Shown here: positions 7,324 to 14,836 of the stretch, piece by piece
Layout of the letters: every line of letters starts with the position of its first letter
Numbering within the stretch: the stretch's first letter is position 1
DNA from: Lachnospiraceae bacterium
GTDB lineage: Bacteria > Bacillota > Clostridia > Lachnospirales > Lachnospiraceae
Direction of reading: 5' to 3'
NCBI GenBank assembly: GCA_022798035.1
Contig: JAAWLS010000004.1
Location: 1 to 20,502, forward strand
DNA: 20,502 bases
Notes under the pieces: generated by a model
What the model was told of the DNA's origin: nothing
What the model saw: only the letters and a program-made list of their open reading frames with translations
Databases searched by the model: none
Position numbers and translations under genes: made by a program

Positions 7324-8462
7324 AGAAACTAAAGCTAATGACAATCGTGGGAACCAGACCGGAGATTATACGTTTGTCAGAGGTCATAAAGAAATGTGAT
7401 ATATATTTTGAACAGATATTGGTACACACGGGACAGAACTGGGATTACACGCTGAACCAAATCTTTTTTGAGGATTTGGAACTTCGGGAGCCGGATTACT
7501 ATCTGGACGCAGTGGGAGAGAATTTGGGAGAGACTATTGGCAATATCATTGCAAAAAGCTACGGCCTGATGGAAAAGGAGAATCCGGATGCGCTGCTGAT
7601 ACTGGGGGATACCAATTCCTGCCTGTCAGCTATTTCTGCCAAACGCCTGCACATTCCGATTTTTCATATGGAAGCCGGAAACCGCTGTTTTGACGAGTGT
7701 CTGCCGGAGGAGACAAACCGCAGAATTGTGGACCATATTGCGGATGTGAATCTGTGTTATTCCGAACATGCCAGAAGATATCTGAATTATGAGGGGACTG
7801 CCAGAGAGCGGACTTATGTGACAGGCTCGCCTATGGCAGAGGTGCTGTCGGCCCATCTGGAAAAAATCAAGAACAGCAAAGTGCTGGACACATTGGAAAT
7901 AAAAAAAGGTAATTATATTTTACTGTCGGCCCACCGGGAGGAGAATATAGACAACGAAAATAATTTTATGGCGTTGATGAATGCAGTAAACGCCATGGCG
8001 GAAAAATATCAGATGCCTATTATTTACAGCACTCACCCAAGGAGCAGAAAATTTATCGAAGCCAGAAACTTTCAGTTTCATCCTCTGGTGAGAAGTCTGA
8101 AGCCTTTTGGATTTTCCGACTACAATCATCTGCAGTTAAATGCTTTCTGCGTAGTCTCGGACAGCGGTACTCTGCCAGAAGAAAGTTCTTATTTTAACAG
8201 CAGGAAGATGCCCTTTCCGGCAGTGTGCGTGCGCACCAGCACAGAGCGGCCGGAAGCAATTGACAAAGGAAACTTTATCATTGGAAGCATTACCGCAGAA
8301 TCTGTTCTGCAGGCTGTGGATATGGCAGTGGAAATGCAGAAAAACGGGGACTTTGGAGTAGATGTTCCCAATTATACGGATGAGAATGTAAGCACAAAAG
8401 CTGCAAAAATAATTCAGAGTTACACAGGGATTGTAAACCGAATGGTATGGAGGAAATTTTGA
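7320..8462 (+). CDS. fnlC: UDP-sugar C2-epimerase (CapG/FnlC, WecB-like), last step to UDP-L-FucNAc
   Basis: This 380-residue member of the non-hydrolysing UDP-GlcNAc 2-epimerase family inverts C2 to give UDP-N-acetyl-L-fucosamine. Family motifs appear in order: GTRPE (11-15), HTGQNWDYTLN (37-47), GDTNS (96-100), HMEAGNRCFDE (116-126), PEETNRRIVDH (129-139), LSAHREEN, and SDSGTLPEESS. Conservation looks complete. The frame is open from 7239, but ATG 7320 is the natural start because it overlaps the fnlB stop and the next residues lead directly into the Rossmann strand. An AG-rich stretch at about 7296-7306 is a distant ribosome binding site, so coupling probably drives translation. The pairing with the cupin enzyme, rather than with WecC, decides for FnlC over the ManNAc-forming WecB. 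Confidence 0.92.
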   Translation: MKKLKLMTIVGTRPEIIRLSEVIKKCDIYFEQILVHTGQNWDYTLNQIFFEDLELREPDYYLDAVGENLGETIGNIIAKSYGLMEKENPDALLILGDTNSCLSAISAKRLHIPIFHMEAGNRCFDECLPEETNRRIVDHIADVNLCYSEHARRYLNYEGTARERTYVTGSPMAEVLSAHLEKIKNSKVLDTLEIKKGNYILLSAHREENIDNENNFMALMNAVNAMAEKYQMPIIYSTHPRSRKFIEARNFQFHPLVRSLKPFGFSDYNHLQLNAFCVVSDSGTLPEESSYFNSRKMPFPAVCVRTSTERPEAIDKGNFIIGSITAESVLQAVDMAVEMQKNGDFGVDVPNYTDENVSTKAAKIIQSYTGIVNRMVWRKF

Positions 8463-9874
8463 TGGGAACACAGGAGAAGATGGAGCGGGAAATTAATTTA
8501 CAGGAATTATTCTGGAACATTTTATTGGGATGGCGTTCAATTATCTGTTTTGGACTGATATTTGCTCTGCTGCTTGGCGGAGTAAAGTATGCGAAAGATA
8601 TGAGGTCTTATCGCGCAGCGCAAAATGCAAAATTAGAACAGAAAGAACAAGAGCTGACGGAGGAAGAGAAGCAGCAGATTGCGGATGCCGGAGAATTGAT
8701 GGCCCGGATTAATGAGTATGAGAAGTATATGAATACTTCCAAACTGATGGAAATCGACCCTTACGAAAAAAATATTGTGACGCTGCGTTACCGCATTAAA
8801 TCAGATTATACATTTAATTACACAAAGGACAACCAGAAAGATTATACGGACGACGTGGTGACTGCCTATGCTAATTATGCAGGAGGCGGGGAAATGACCA
8901 GAAAAATTATCGAGGGAGCCAAGCTCGATATCGACCAGGAAGATTTGTGCGAGCTGGAAAGTGTGTGGGGAAACGACACATTTGTCAACATTGAGTTTAC
9001 TTATCCCGAAAAAGAGAAATTAGAGGATATTTCAAAAGTAATTAAGGCTCAGATGAGCCAAAAGGAAGAAGAGTTTCAGAGCATTGGTTCCCACACGTTG
9101 ATTTTGCAGAGTGAATATCAGAATGTGGTTGTGGATTCAAATCTGGCAGAGCGGAGAAACACTATCGCCACCAATGTTGCGAATATAAAGACACAGCTGG
9201 ATAACATGAAGACAAATATGAGCGAGCAGCAGCTGGAACTTCTGGAAAAAGAAGAAAGCAAGGATACGAAAAAGAAAGAAGAAAAGCCAGCGGCGGTGAA
9301 ACCAGGATTCAGCCTGAAATATGCAGTGCTGGGAGGCATTTTCGGCGTCTTTTTAATCTGCATCTGGATTGTATGCAAAATGCTGTTTACTGCCAGGCTG
9401 CAGAATTCAGAAGAAATCCGGAGTTTGTACGGTGTCCGTATGTTAGGGGAAGTGGCTGTAGAATCTGAAAAAGACAGGTTCTTATCTGTGATTGACAAGA
9501 AACTTCTGGCCGTAAAAAACAGGAGAAAGAAAAAACTTTCTCAGGAGCAGCAGATTAAGCTGGTATCTGCCAATATTGCTCTGTCCTGCAGGCAGCAGGG
9601 AGTGGACTGTATTTATATAACGGGAAGCGAATATGAGAAAATAGATGCAAAGGCAGCAGATATGCTGAGACAGGAGTTATCTGCACAGAACCTTCAGATT
9701 AAAGAAGGCGAAAATATCTTTTATGATGCCAAATCCCTGCAGGAGGGAATGGAAGTGGGGAATCTTCTGTTTGTGGAGCAGACGAATTGCTCCATTTACG
9801 ATGAGATTTCCAACGAGCTGAATTTGGCAAAAGAGCAGAACGGCAATATTCTTGGTATTGTGGTTTTTGTTTAA
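8462..9874 (+). CDS. Wzz/CpsC-like chain-length regulator with a kinase-like tail lacking Walker A
   Basis: This 470-residue protein has two membrane spans, about 24-43 and 287-309, which bracket a large extracytoplasmic region rich in charged and coiled-coil segments (about 48-75 and 190-275). That is the layout of polysaccharide co-polymerases that set chain length with Wzy. Near the end of the outer domain it is strongly lysine/glutamate rich. After the second span comes RLQNSEEIRSLYGVRMLGEV, typical of Wzz proteins. A further 130 residues end in LLFVEQTNCSIYDEISNELN and then a hydrophobic strand, like a tyrosine-kinase (CpsD) fold. But where Walker A should lie the protein reads YITGSEYEKIDAK, with no GKT/S and no tyrosine cluster, so it should not be an active kinase. 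Start: ATG 8462 overlaps the fnlC stop and has GGAGG at 8449-8453. ATG 8447 is less likely. Confidence 0.85.
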   Translation: MGTQEKMEREINLQELFWNILLGWRSIICFGLIFALLLGGVKYAKDMRSYRAAQNAKLEQKEQELTEEEKQQIADAGELMARINEYEKYMNTSKLMEIDPYEKNIVTLRYRIKSDYTFNYTKDNQKDYTDDVVTAYANYAGGGEMTRKIIEGAKLDIDQEDLCELESVWGNDTFVNIEFTYPEKEKLEDISKVIKAQMSQKEEEFQSIGSHTLILQSEYQNVVVDSNLAERRNTIATNVANIKTQLDNMKTNMSEQQLELLEKEESKDTKKKEEKPAAVKPGFSLKYAVLGGIFGVFLICIWIVCKMLFTARLQNSEEIRSLYGVRMLGEVAVESEKDRFLSVIDKKLLAVKNRRKKKLSQEQQIKLVSANIALSCRQQGVDCIYITGSEYEKIDAKAADMLRQELSAQNLQIKEGENIFYDAKSLQEGMEVGNLLFVEQTNCSIYDEISNELNLAKEQNGNILGIVVFV

Positions 9875-9901
9875 AGTATCGGAGCAGGAGACGGCAAGTT
9901 C

Positions 9902-10930
9902 ATGAATATAATTTTTCTTTTTCTTATGTTGATGGTTATTCCGTGGATAGTTGGAATGTTGTATACAGGGCTTTTACCAGAAGAGAGAAGAGGAGTTCTC
10001 TTGAGCTGGGGAGCGGGAAATATTATTTTATGGGGAATATTTGAAATCACGGCGCTGCCCCTGATTTTTCAGAGAAAGAGTCTGGGGCTCTTGTGCGTGG
10101 TTTACGGCGGTCTCATCTGTCTGCTGGTGATAAGTTCTCTCATCATCAACAGACGTAAGATTTTTCCAATGATAAAAGGCAGCATTCATTCCATCAAAGA
10201 AATTTCTCTGTTTGGATGGATGAATGTGCTGCTGATTTTGGGACAGGCTTTTGTGTATGTGCGGTATATGCACATTGACGACGACGATGCTTTTTATGTG
10301 GGAGCGGCTTCCACTGCAGTGGCCACAGATACCATTTTTTCTGTGAATCCTTATACAGGGATAGAATATGCCGAACTGCCATCCAGGTATGTGCTGTCGC
10401 CCTTTTTTTCTTTTGTTGCCTTCCTCAGTAGGATAAGCGGGGTGCACCCGGCGGTTGCAGCCCATGTGGTTCTGGCGGGGATTCTCATTGTACTATCTTA
10501 TACCGTCTATGCGTTGATTGGGAAGAAGTTATTTCCAGGTGAATCAAGGCATTCAGAATATTTTCTCTTTTTTATTATCATGATAACGTTATTTTCAGGT
10601 TATACCGTATATACCCAGGGTATGTTTACCTCTGTGCGCATTTGGCAGGGAAAGGCTGTATTCTGCGGGATATTGGCGCCTATGATTTGCTATATGATGA
10701 TACAATTGTTTTCCGGGAAGGCAGCGGCGGCAGACTGGATTTTCACATTCTTTCTCATGTGTGCTTGCTGTATGGTTTCTTCCATGGGAATTATGCTGGG
10801 AGCTATTATGCTGGGAATTTTTGGTTTGCTGAATTTGGTGAAAAACAGGAGTATCAAATCGCTGTGCTGCACAGCTCTGTGCTGTATACCAAATATGCTG
10901 TGTGCCGGAATGTATTTGATTCTGCGCTGA
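9902..10930 (+). CDS. N-terminal part of a large polytopic membrane protein (DUF6077-like), gene apparently interrupted
   Basis: The 342 residues are almost entirely membrane segments (about eight to nine). One polar stretch after the fourth span reads HIDDDDAFYVGAASTAVATD, then NPYTGIEYAELPSRYVLSPF. An acidic cluster at that place is reminiscent of membrane glycosyltransferases of the GT39/GT-C type and of the Lachnospiraceae family I know as DUF6077. Function is not established. The ATG at 9902 has AGGAG at 9886-9890. The frame ends at TGA 10928-10930 right after a membrane span. The next open frame (11009-11797) is in the same phase and continues the same kind of protein, so I read both as halves of one gene of about 630 codons. 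Whether the half-protein is made and inserted is unknown. Confidence 0.6.
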   Translation: MNIIFLFLMLMVIPWIVGMLYTGLLPEERRGVLLSWGAGNIILWGIFEITALPLIFQRKSLGLLCVVYGGLICLLVISSLIINRRKIFPMIKGSIHSIKEISLFGWMNVLLILGQAFVYVRYMHIDDDDAFYVGAASTAVATDTIFSVNPYTGIEYAELPSRYVLSPFFSFVAFLSRISGVHPAVAAHVVLAGILIVLSYTVYALIGKKLFPGESRHSEYFLFFIIMITLFSGYTVYTQGMFTSVRIWQGKAVFCGILAPMICYMMIQLFSGKAAAADWIFTFFLMCACCMVSSMGIMLGAIMLGIFGLLNLVKNRSIKSLCCTALCCIPNMLCAGMYLILR

Positions 10931-11008
10931 TGGTGGGAGAAATGGCTGCAAATCCGGTGTTTTCAGGAATTTACGGCAGTTTAATCAGGAGAAGAGAGGA
11001 GAAGGGCC

Positions 11009-11797
11009 ATGAAAGAAGTCATCGGGGTATCCTGGAATACTTACCTTGGATTTAATGGCAGCGGAATGCATATGGGACTGTATTTTGCAGCAGTTTTGTT
11101 TCTTGCGATTCTAAGCAGAACGGATAATGAGAAGAGAAACAATTATTTGCTGTCCGGTTATTCCATATTATTTTGGGGAATTTTCTTTTTTCCCTTGACA
11201 GCGAAAATCATTGTGGAGTATTGTATAGATTCCAGTGTATATTGGCGTATGTTTTGGATTCTGCCGTTTCCTCTGGTGACTGCGTATGCGTTTGCCTTGG
11301 CCTTGAAACAGACGCCTTCTGGCTGGAAAAGAGGGATTTTTATCTTTTTTATGATGGCAGTTATTGCGGTAACAGGAACTTCCATTTATCCGCAATATTT
11401 CAGCAAAGCGGAAAACATCTACAAAATTCCTCAGAATGCAGTGGATGTGTGCCAGATTGTTAATGAGGACGCAGAGGAGAATCAGATAGCGGAAAGAAAA
11501 GTGATTGTTCCAAATGAACTCTTATCTTACATCCGCCAGTACGACGGGAGCATTCAGATGCCTTATGGCAGGAATGCCTTGAAAAATGAGAAGTTTCAAA
11601 ACAAGAATGTCAAACGTATTTTTGAACTTATGAGCAGCCCAGAGACAGATTTTGAAAAACTGGCAGAATATGCCAAGAAGGAAACCTGCAATTATCTTGT
11701 CTATTCAGTCCATGAAACAGCGGATAAAAAGCTGCAGGAGCTGGGATATGAGAGAATTGGCGAGAACGGCGTATACTGTGTCTATCGAAGACGGTAG
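11009..11797 (+). CDS. C-terminal part of the interrupted polytopic membrane protein
   Basis: The 262 residues start MKEVIGVSWNTYLGFNGSGM, followed by four further membrane spans and a soluble C-terminal domain of about 110 residues that ends NGVYCVYRRR. A short exposed C-terminal domain with YLVYSVHETADKKLQELGYE is the usual finish of GT39-like membrane proteins. The frame is identical to that of the preceding open frame (offset 1107 bases, a multiple of three). Between them lie TGA 10928-10930 and TAA 10982-10984. In that gap another frame reads protein-like (MVGEMAANPVFSGIYGSLIR), which fits two compensating indels. GAGGAG at 10996-11001 is well placed for ATG 11009, so this half could still be translated by itself. 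The first residues lack the hydrophobic leader of an independent gene, which favours a broken gene. Confidence 0.6.
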   Translation: MKEVIGVSWNTYLGFNGSGMHMGLYFAAVLFLAILSRTDNEKRNNYLLSGYSILFWGIFFFPLTAKIIVEYCIDSSVYWRMFWILPFPLVTAYAFALALKQTPSGWKRGIFIFFMMAVIAVTGTSIYPQYFSKAENIYKIPQNAVDVCQIVNEDAEENQIAERKVIVPNELLSYIRQYDGSIQMPYGRNALKNEKFQNKNVKRIFELMSSPETDFEKLAEYAKKETCNYLVYSVHETADKKLQELGYERIGENGVYCVYRRR

Positions 11798-11875
11798 ACA
11801 GATGAACGGCTTGTGCTGGAAATGCGCGGAACAAAGGAAATGGAAATCTACGAAACTTGTTAGGAGGACGGAAAA

Positions 11876-12955
11876 ATGGCAAGGGACAGACGAGACTATG
11901 AAGCGAATACCAGAAATAAAAAACGAAAAACGACCAGAAGAAAGAGACAGAAGCGGAAAGTGATTCTGGTAATTCTAGTAGTATTGCTGGCGCTGGTGGC
12001 ATTAGCATTTGCATTTGTCTGGAATAAATATGGCAAAATGGGTATTATCAATATTAGAGACAAAGATGTGAAAATGAATGACCTTTCTGCAGATACCATG
12101 AAGGGGCTGGAAGGGTATGAAAATATTGCACTTTTTGGGCTGGATAACCGTTCCACCGGAAATTTTGAGAGCGGCAACAGCGATACGATTATTGTGGTAA
12201 GCATCAACAAAAAGAGCGGAGAGATTAAGATGGCTTCCGTGTACCGTGATACGTATCTGGATATTGGAGAGAATAAATTCCGTAAAGCCAACGCAGCTTA
12301 TGCAAACGGCGGACCTAAACAGGCCATAGAGATGCTCAACAAGAATCTGGATTTAAATATTACAGATTATGTCAGCGTGGATTTCAGCGCTTTGGTGGAC
12401 GCCATTGATTTGCTGGGAGGCATTGAGCTGGACATTACACCGGAAGAGGCAAAGTGGCTGAACGGCTATGTGATAGAGACCAATGAAGTAACTGGCCACA
12501 ACAGCGGCTCTGTGTCTGCAGGGGAAAATGTTCACGTGGACGGAGTACAGGCTACTTCCTATGCCCGAATCCGCTATGTGGGACTGGATTACCAGAGAAC
12601 AGAGCGTCAGAGAATTGTCATTACGAAGATGTTTGAGAAGGCCAAGGGCTGTGATTTGCTTACACTGAACAGCCTGATGGATGAATTGCTGCCTCAGATT
12701 TCTACCAGTTTAAGTCCCACGGAGATGCTGGGGCTGGCTGCCAATGTGGCGAAATACCACATGGGAGAGAATACAGGATTCCCCTTTGAGAAGGAGTCCC
12801 ACGATGTGGGAAGTCTCGGGGACATGGTAATTCCCATAAATTTGGAGCAGAATGTCATTCAGCTTCATCAGTTCCTGTATACCAATGAGTCCTATACACC
12901 GTCTGAGACAGTAAAGAATCTGAGTGCAACGATTCGGTCTAATACTGGGTATTAA
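11876..12955 (+). CDS. LytR-CpsA-Psr (LCP) family glycopolymer-peptidoglycan transferase
   Basis: This 359-residue protein anchors to the membrane by one span (about 29-49) after a very basic cytoplasmic tail, so its catalytic domain faces outside. LCP enzymes move lipid-pyrophosphate-linked polymers onto peptidoglycan. Family landmarks are present: FGLDNR (87-92), the acidic SGNSDTIIVVSI (99-110), MASVYRDTYLDI with R124/D125, KANAAYANGG (137-146), VDFSALVDAIDLLGGIELDI, and the arginine motif SYARIRYVGLDYQRTERQR (228-246). The active-site arginines and aspartates that bind the pyrophosphate are all there. AGGAGG at 11862-11867 sets the ATG at 11876, 78 bases after the previous stop. It is the last gene before a strong terminator, so it closes the polysaccharide operon and is the probable enzyme that fixes the polymer to the wall. 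Confidence 0.95.
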   Translation: MARDRRDYEANTRNKKRKTTRRKRQKRKVILVILVVLLALVALAFAFVWNKYGKMGIINIRDKDVKMNDLSADTMKGLEGYENIALFGLDNRSTGNFESGNSDTIIVVSINKKSGEIKMASVYRDTYLDIGENKFRKANAAYANGGPKQAIEMLNKNLDLNITDYVSVDFSALVDAIDLLGGIELDITPEEAKWLNGYVIETNEVTGHNSGSVSAGENVHVDGVQATSYARIRYVGLDYQRTERQRIVITKMFEKAKGCDLLTLNSLMDELLPQISTSLSPTEMLGLAANVAKYHMGENTGFPFEKESHDVGSLGDMVIPINLEQNVIQLHQFLYTNESYTPSETVKNLSATIRSNTGY

Positions 12956-12965
12956 AGAGTGAGAT

Positions 12966-13008
12966 AAAAAGAGCTGAAAACGAATACATTCGTTTCCGGC
13001 TCTTTTTT
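12966..13008 (+). terminator. Intrinsic terminator closing the polysaccharide operon
   Basis: Ten bases after the LCP stop, AAAAAGAGC (12966-12974) pairs with GCTCTTTTT. The inner arm AAACGAA pairs with TTCGTTT, giving a stem of about 19 pairs with two imperfect positions and the loop TACA, followed directly by a T6 tract (13003-13008). The A-rich left flank makes it potentially bidirectional, but no gene on the other strand would use it. Confidence 0.92.
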
Positions 13009-13097
13009 AATTTAGAAAAACTTGTTACGCTGATGAGTGAAAGCCTCTTTCTCATAAGATAAAAATAAAAAATGCTATGGGCAGGTCCAATTTGTTC

Positions 13098-13125
13098 TTG
13101 ACATATAGAGCAAAGGCACTATTAT
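13098..13125 (+). promoter_or_regulatory. Sigma-A-type promoter for the FnIII protein gene
   Basis: A perfect -35 box TTGACA (13098-13103) is followed after 16 bases by TATTAT (13120-13125), one mismatch from the consensus -10. It lies downstream of the terminator in an AT-rich gap and about 145 bases before the next start. A transcript from here would carry a leader of about 140 bases with a small hairpin (CACAG 13233-13237 / CTGTG 13245-13249) before the ribosome binding site. I see no recognisable riboswitch in it. Confidence 0.7.
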
Positions 13126-13271
13126 TTCATACAAAATTTATATATTATATCATAATTTTCTATAAAATGCAAAAAAACTAACTTGTATTTTCTGGTTTGG
13201 TATGGTAGTGTAAAGAAATCAAAACAGACTTTCACAGTGGACGGCTGTGGGAGAGAAAGGAAGGTAGAAGG

Positions 13272-14552
13272 ATGAGAAATTTATGGAAAGCCCTTTGTGC
13301 ATGCACATTGGTGTTCATGTGTACGTTTATTTTGGGGGCAGGTATGAAAGCAGAGGCGGCCGCTCCTGATAAAGTGCAGGGGGTAAGACAGACGGATGCG
13401 GAAACCGGGAGTATACGTATTGAATGGGACGCGGTCATTGGAAATGATATAGAGTATAAGGTGGAGCTCTGTGCCAGCAGGAATTTTTCCGGAGGAATTC
13501 AAGATAATCTCAGTTATTCAGGTAAATCAGGAACAACAAATACGAGCTGCAGTTTTACCGGATTAACGCCGGGAAAGGCATATTATGTGCGTGTGACTGC
13601 CTTTCATAATTCGAATTATCCAAATTATATTCATACATATGGAGCATCTTCTGACGTGCTTCAGGTGGTGACAAAACCCAACAATAAGGTAACAAATTTC
13701 AGACAGACCAAGGCTGCGGTGGACTCTATCACGGTGACTTGGAATAAGGCGGCGGGTGCAAATGCATATCGAATTGAGTGGTGGAAAGAAGGAAGCGGCG
13801 GCAGAGAAAGTGCTAAGAAGGTTGTAGAGGTTGGCAACGTAAATTCTTATAAAGCGAAGAAATTGACTAAGAATGAAGAATACCAATTTTGGATTTATCC
13901 TATCAACAAGAGTGAGAAGGGATACAAGGCAGTAGGTGAATATAAATGGGAATATATTTCTCGTGTCCCAACGCTTCCAACAAAGATTACGGGACTGGAT
14001 TGTGAATTCTGGTCGGAAGTATCAAATTATTTGGAACTGTCTTACGACAAGCGTGCGTCGGAAGACGGAATACAGTATGAGATTTATGAGGAGAAAGGAA
14101 AGAAACCTATCATCAAAGGAACTTGGAAGACTTGTTCTCTGGACCCTTATTTTTCTTATAAAAAGTTAAAAGGATATCAATTCCGAAAACTGCGGGTGCG
14201 CTCATATATTGATATAGGGGGAAAACGGAAGTATGGAGAATGGTCTGATTGGGAATATTTTGCAAGACAGCCGAAAGTAAAGGCAAAGAAGGCGTCCGGA
14301 GGAATCAAGCTGTCCTGGAGCAAGATAAAAGGCGCCAAAGATTATACAGTATATGCGTCTACCAAGGAGAAGTCTGGATATAAGAAGTTCAAAACCACGA
14401 AGAATACCAGCATTGTTTTAACCAAGTGCGGAAATTCCAAATTAAAAAATAATAAGACTTATTACTATTATGTAGTGGCCAACAAGAAAGTGGGCAAAAA
14501 GACGTACAAGAGTGATGAGATTTGTGTGTGGTATTCCCTTTACAAAAAATAG
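13272..14552 (+). CDS. Secreted protein composed of FnIII-like domains, no catalytic domain
   Basis: These 426 residues start with a signal peptide (basic MRNLWK, hydrophobic core to about 24, probable cleavage near AEA at 27-29). What follows looks like four FnIII-type beta-sandwiches, about 33-135, 138-232, 236-332 and 334-422. The first two and the last show the usual pattern of W in strand B (IRIEWDAV, ITVTWNKAAGANAYRI, IKLSWSKIKGAKDYTVY) and a tyrosine-rich strand F (AYYVRV, TYYYYVV). The third is divergent. No enzyme domain, LPxTG signal, lipobox or transmembrane anchor is visible, so it is probably released or held by non-covalent wall binding, helped by its lysine-rich C-terminal domain. 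GGAAGG at about 13260-13265 supports ATG 13272. It forms its own transcription unit between a promoter and a terminator. Binding partner unknown. Confidence 0.8.
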   Translation: MRNLWKALCACTLVFMCTFILGAGMKAEAAAPDKVQGVRQTDAETGSIRIEWDAVIGNDIEYKVELCASRNFSGGIQDNLSYSGKSGTTNTSCSFTGLTPGKAYYVRVTAFHNSNYPNYIHTYGASSDVLQVVTKPNNKVTNFRQTKAAVDSITVTWNKAAGANAYRIEWWKEGSGGRESAKKVVEVGNVNSYKAKKLTKNEEYQFWIYPINKSEKGYKAVGEYKWEYISRVPTLPTKITGLDCEFWSEVSNYLELSYDKRASEDGIQYEIYEEKGKKPIIKGTWKTCSLDPYFSYKKLKGYQFRKLRVRSYIDIGGKRKYGEWSDWEYFARQPKVKAKKASGGIKLSWSKIKGAKDYTVYASTKEKSGYKKFKTTKNTSIVLTKCGNSKLKNNKTYYYYVVANKKVGKKTYKSDEICVWYSLYKK

Positions 14553-14565
14553 AGAGAGAAATTTG

Positions 14566-14603
14566 AACGCCCATGGAAGGTAAAACCTTCCATGGGTGTT
14601 TTG
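14566..14603 (+). terminator. Intrinsic terminator after the FnIII protein gene
   Basis: A stem of 15 pairs (14566-14580 with 14586-14600) includes the perfect arms CCCATGGAAGG and CCTTCCATGGG around the loop TAAAA, with one G-T pair near its base. The 3' arm runs into TGTTTTG. The T tract is short, but the hairpin is very stable and sits 13 bases after the stop codon. Confidence 0.85.
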
Positions 14604-14702
14604 CGTTGTGGAAAGATTTTTCATATTTCTTTAATAAAGCGATATTATCATGGTATTTGCGAAAACCGATAAATATAGAAAATGAGTTTTAAAATCTTAT
14701 GG

Positions 14703-14741
14703 AAGTTTTTGGAAGAATGTAAAGTTTTTGTAAGTTCTTTG
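14703..14741 (+). repeat. Three direct repeats of AAGTTTTTG upstream of the amidase operon
   Basis: AAGTTTTTG occurs at 14703-14711 and 14722-14730, and the variant AAGTTCTTTG at 14732-14741. The start-to-start distances are 19 and 10 bases, close to two and one DNA turns. They sit just upstream of a possible promoter at 14749-14777, so they may be binding sites for a response regulator. The T-rich composition means chance is not excluded. Confidence 0.45.
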
Positions 14742-14748
14742 CTGATTG

Positions 14749-14777
14749 TTGTGCTCAGAAAAAAAGTGTGATAGGAT
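14749..14777 (+). promoter_or_regulatory. Candidate extended -10 promoter of the amidase-glucosaminidase operon
   Basis: TTGTGC (14749-14754) and TAGGAT (14772-14777) are 17 bases apart, and the -10 box is preceded by TGA, giving an extended -10. Both hexamers are weak matches, so this promoter may need an activator. It is the best candidate I find between the terminator and the start at 14837. Confidence 0.35.
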
Positions 14778-14836
14778 AAAAAATAGCGCAATGATGTAAA
14801 AAGATAACAAGAATACGGAAGAATGGAGAGTGGAAA

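Noticed and set aside
11808..11963. Possible small gene between the membrane protein and the LCP gene
   Set aside because: The ATG near 11802 lacks a ribosome binding site and its frame runs into the LCP gene with a composition like a shifted frame.
11628..12014. Reverse-strand open frame of 128 codons opposite the LCP gene start
   Set aside because: Phenylalanine- and proline-rich antisense of the basic N-terminus of the LCP protein. No supporting signal.
13033..13055. Hairpin ATGAGTGAAAG / CTTTCTCAT after the operon terminator
   Set aside because: The stem is short with a two-base bulge and no T tract follows. It may be incidental in an AT-rich spacer.
14703..14741. CRISPR-like repeat array
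   Set aside because: The repeats are 9-10 bases long with 1-10 base gaps and no spacers. A regulatory-site reading is much more likely.
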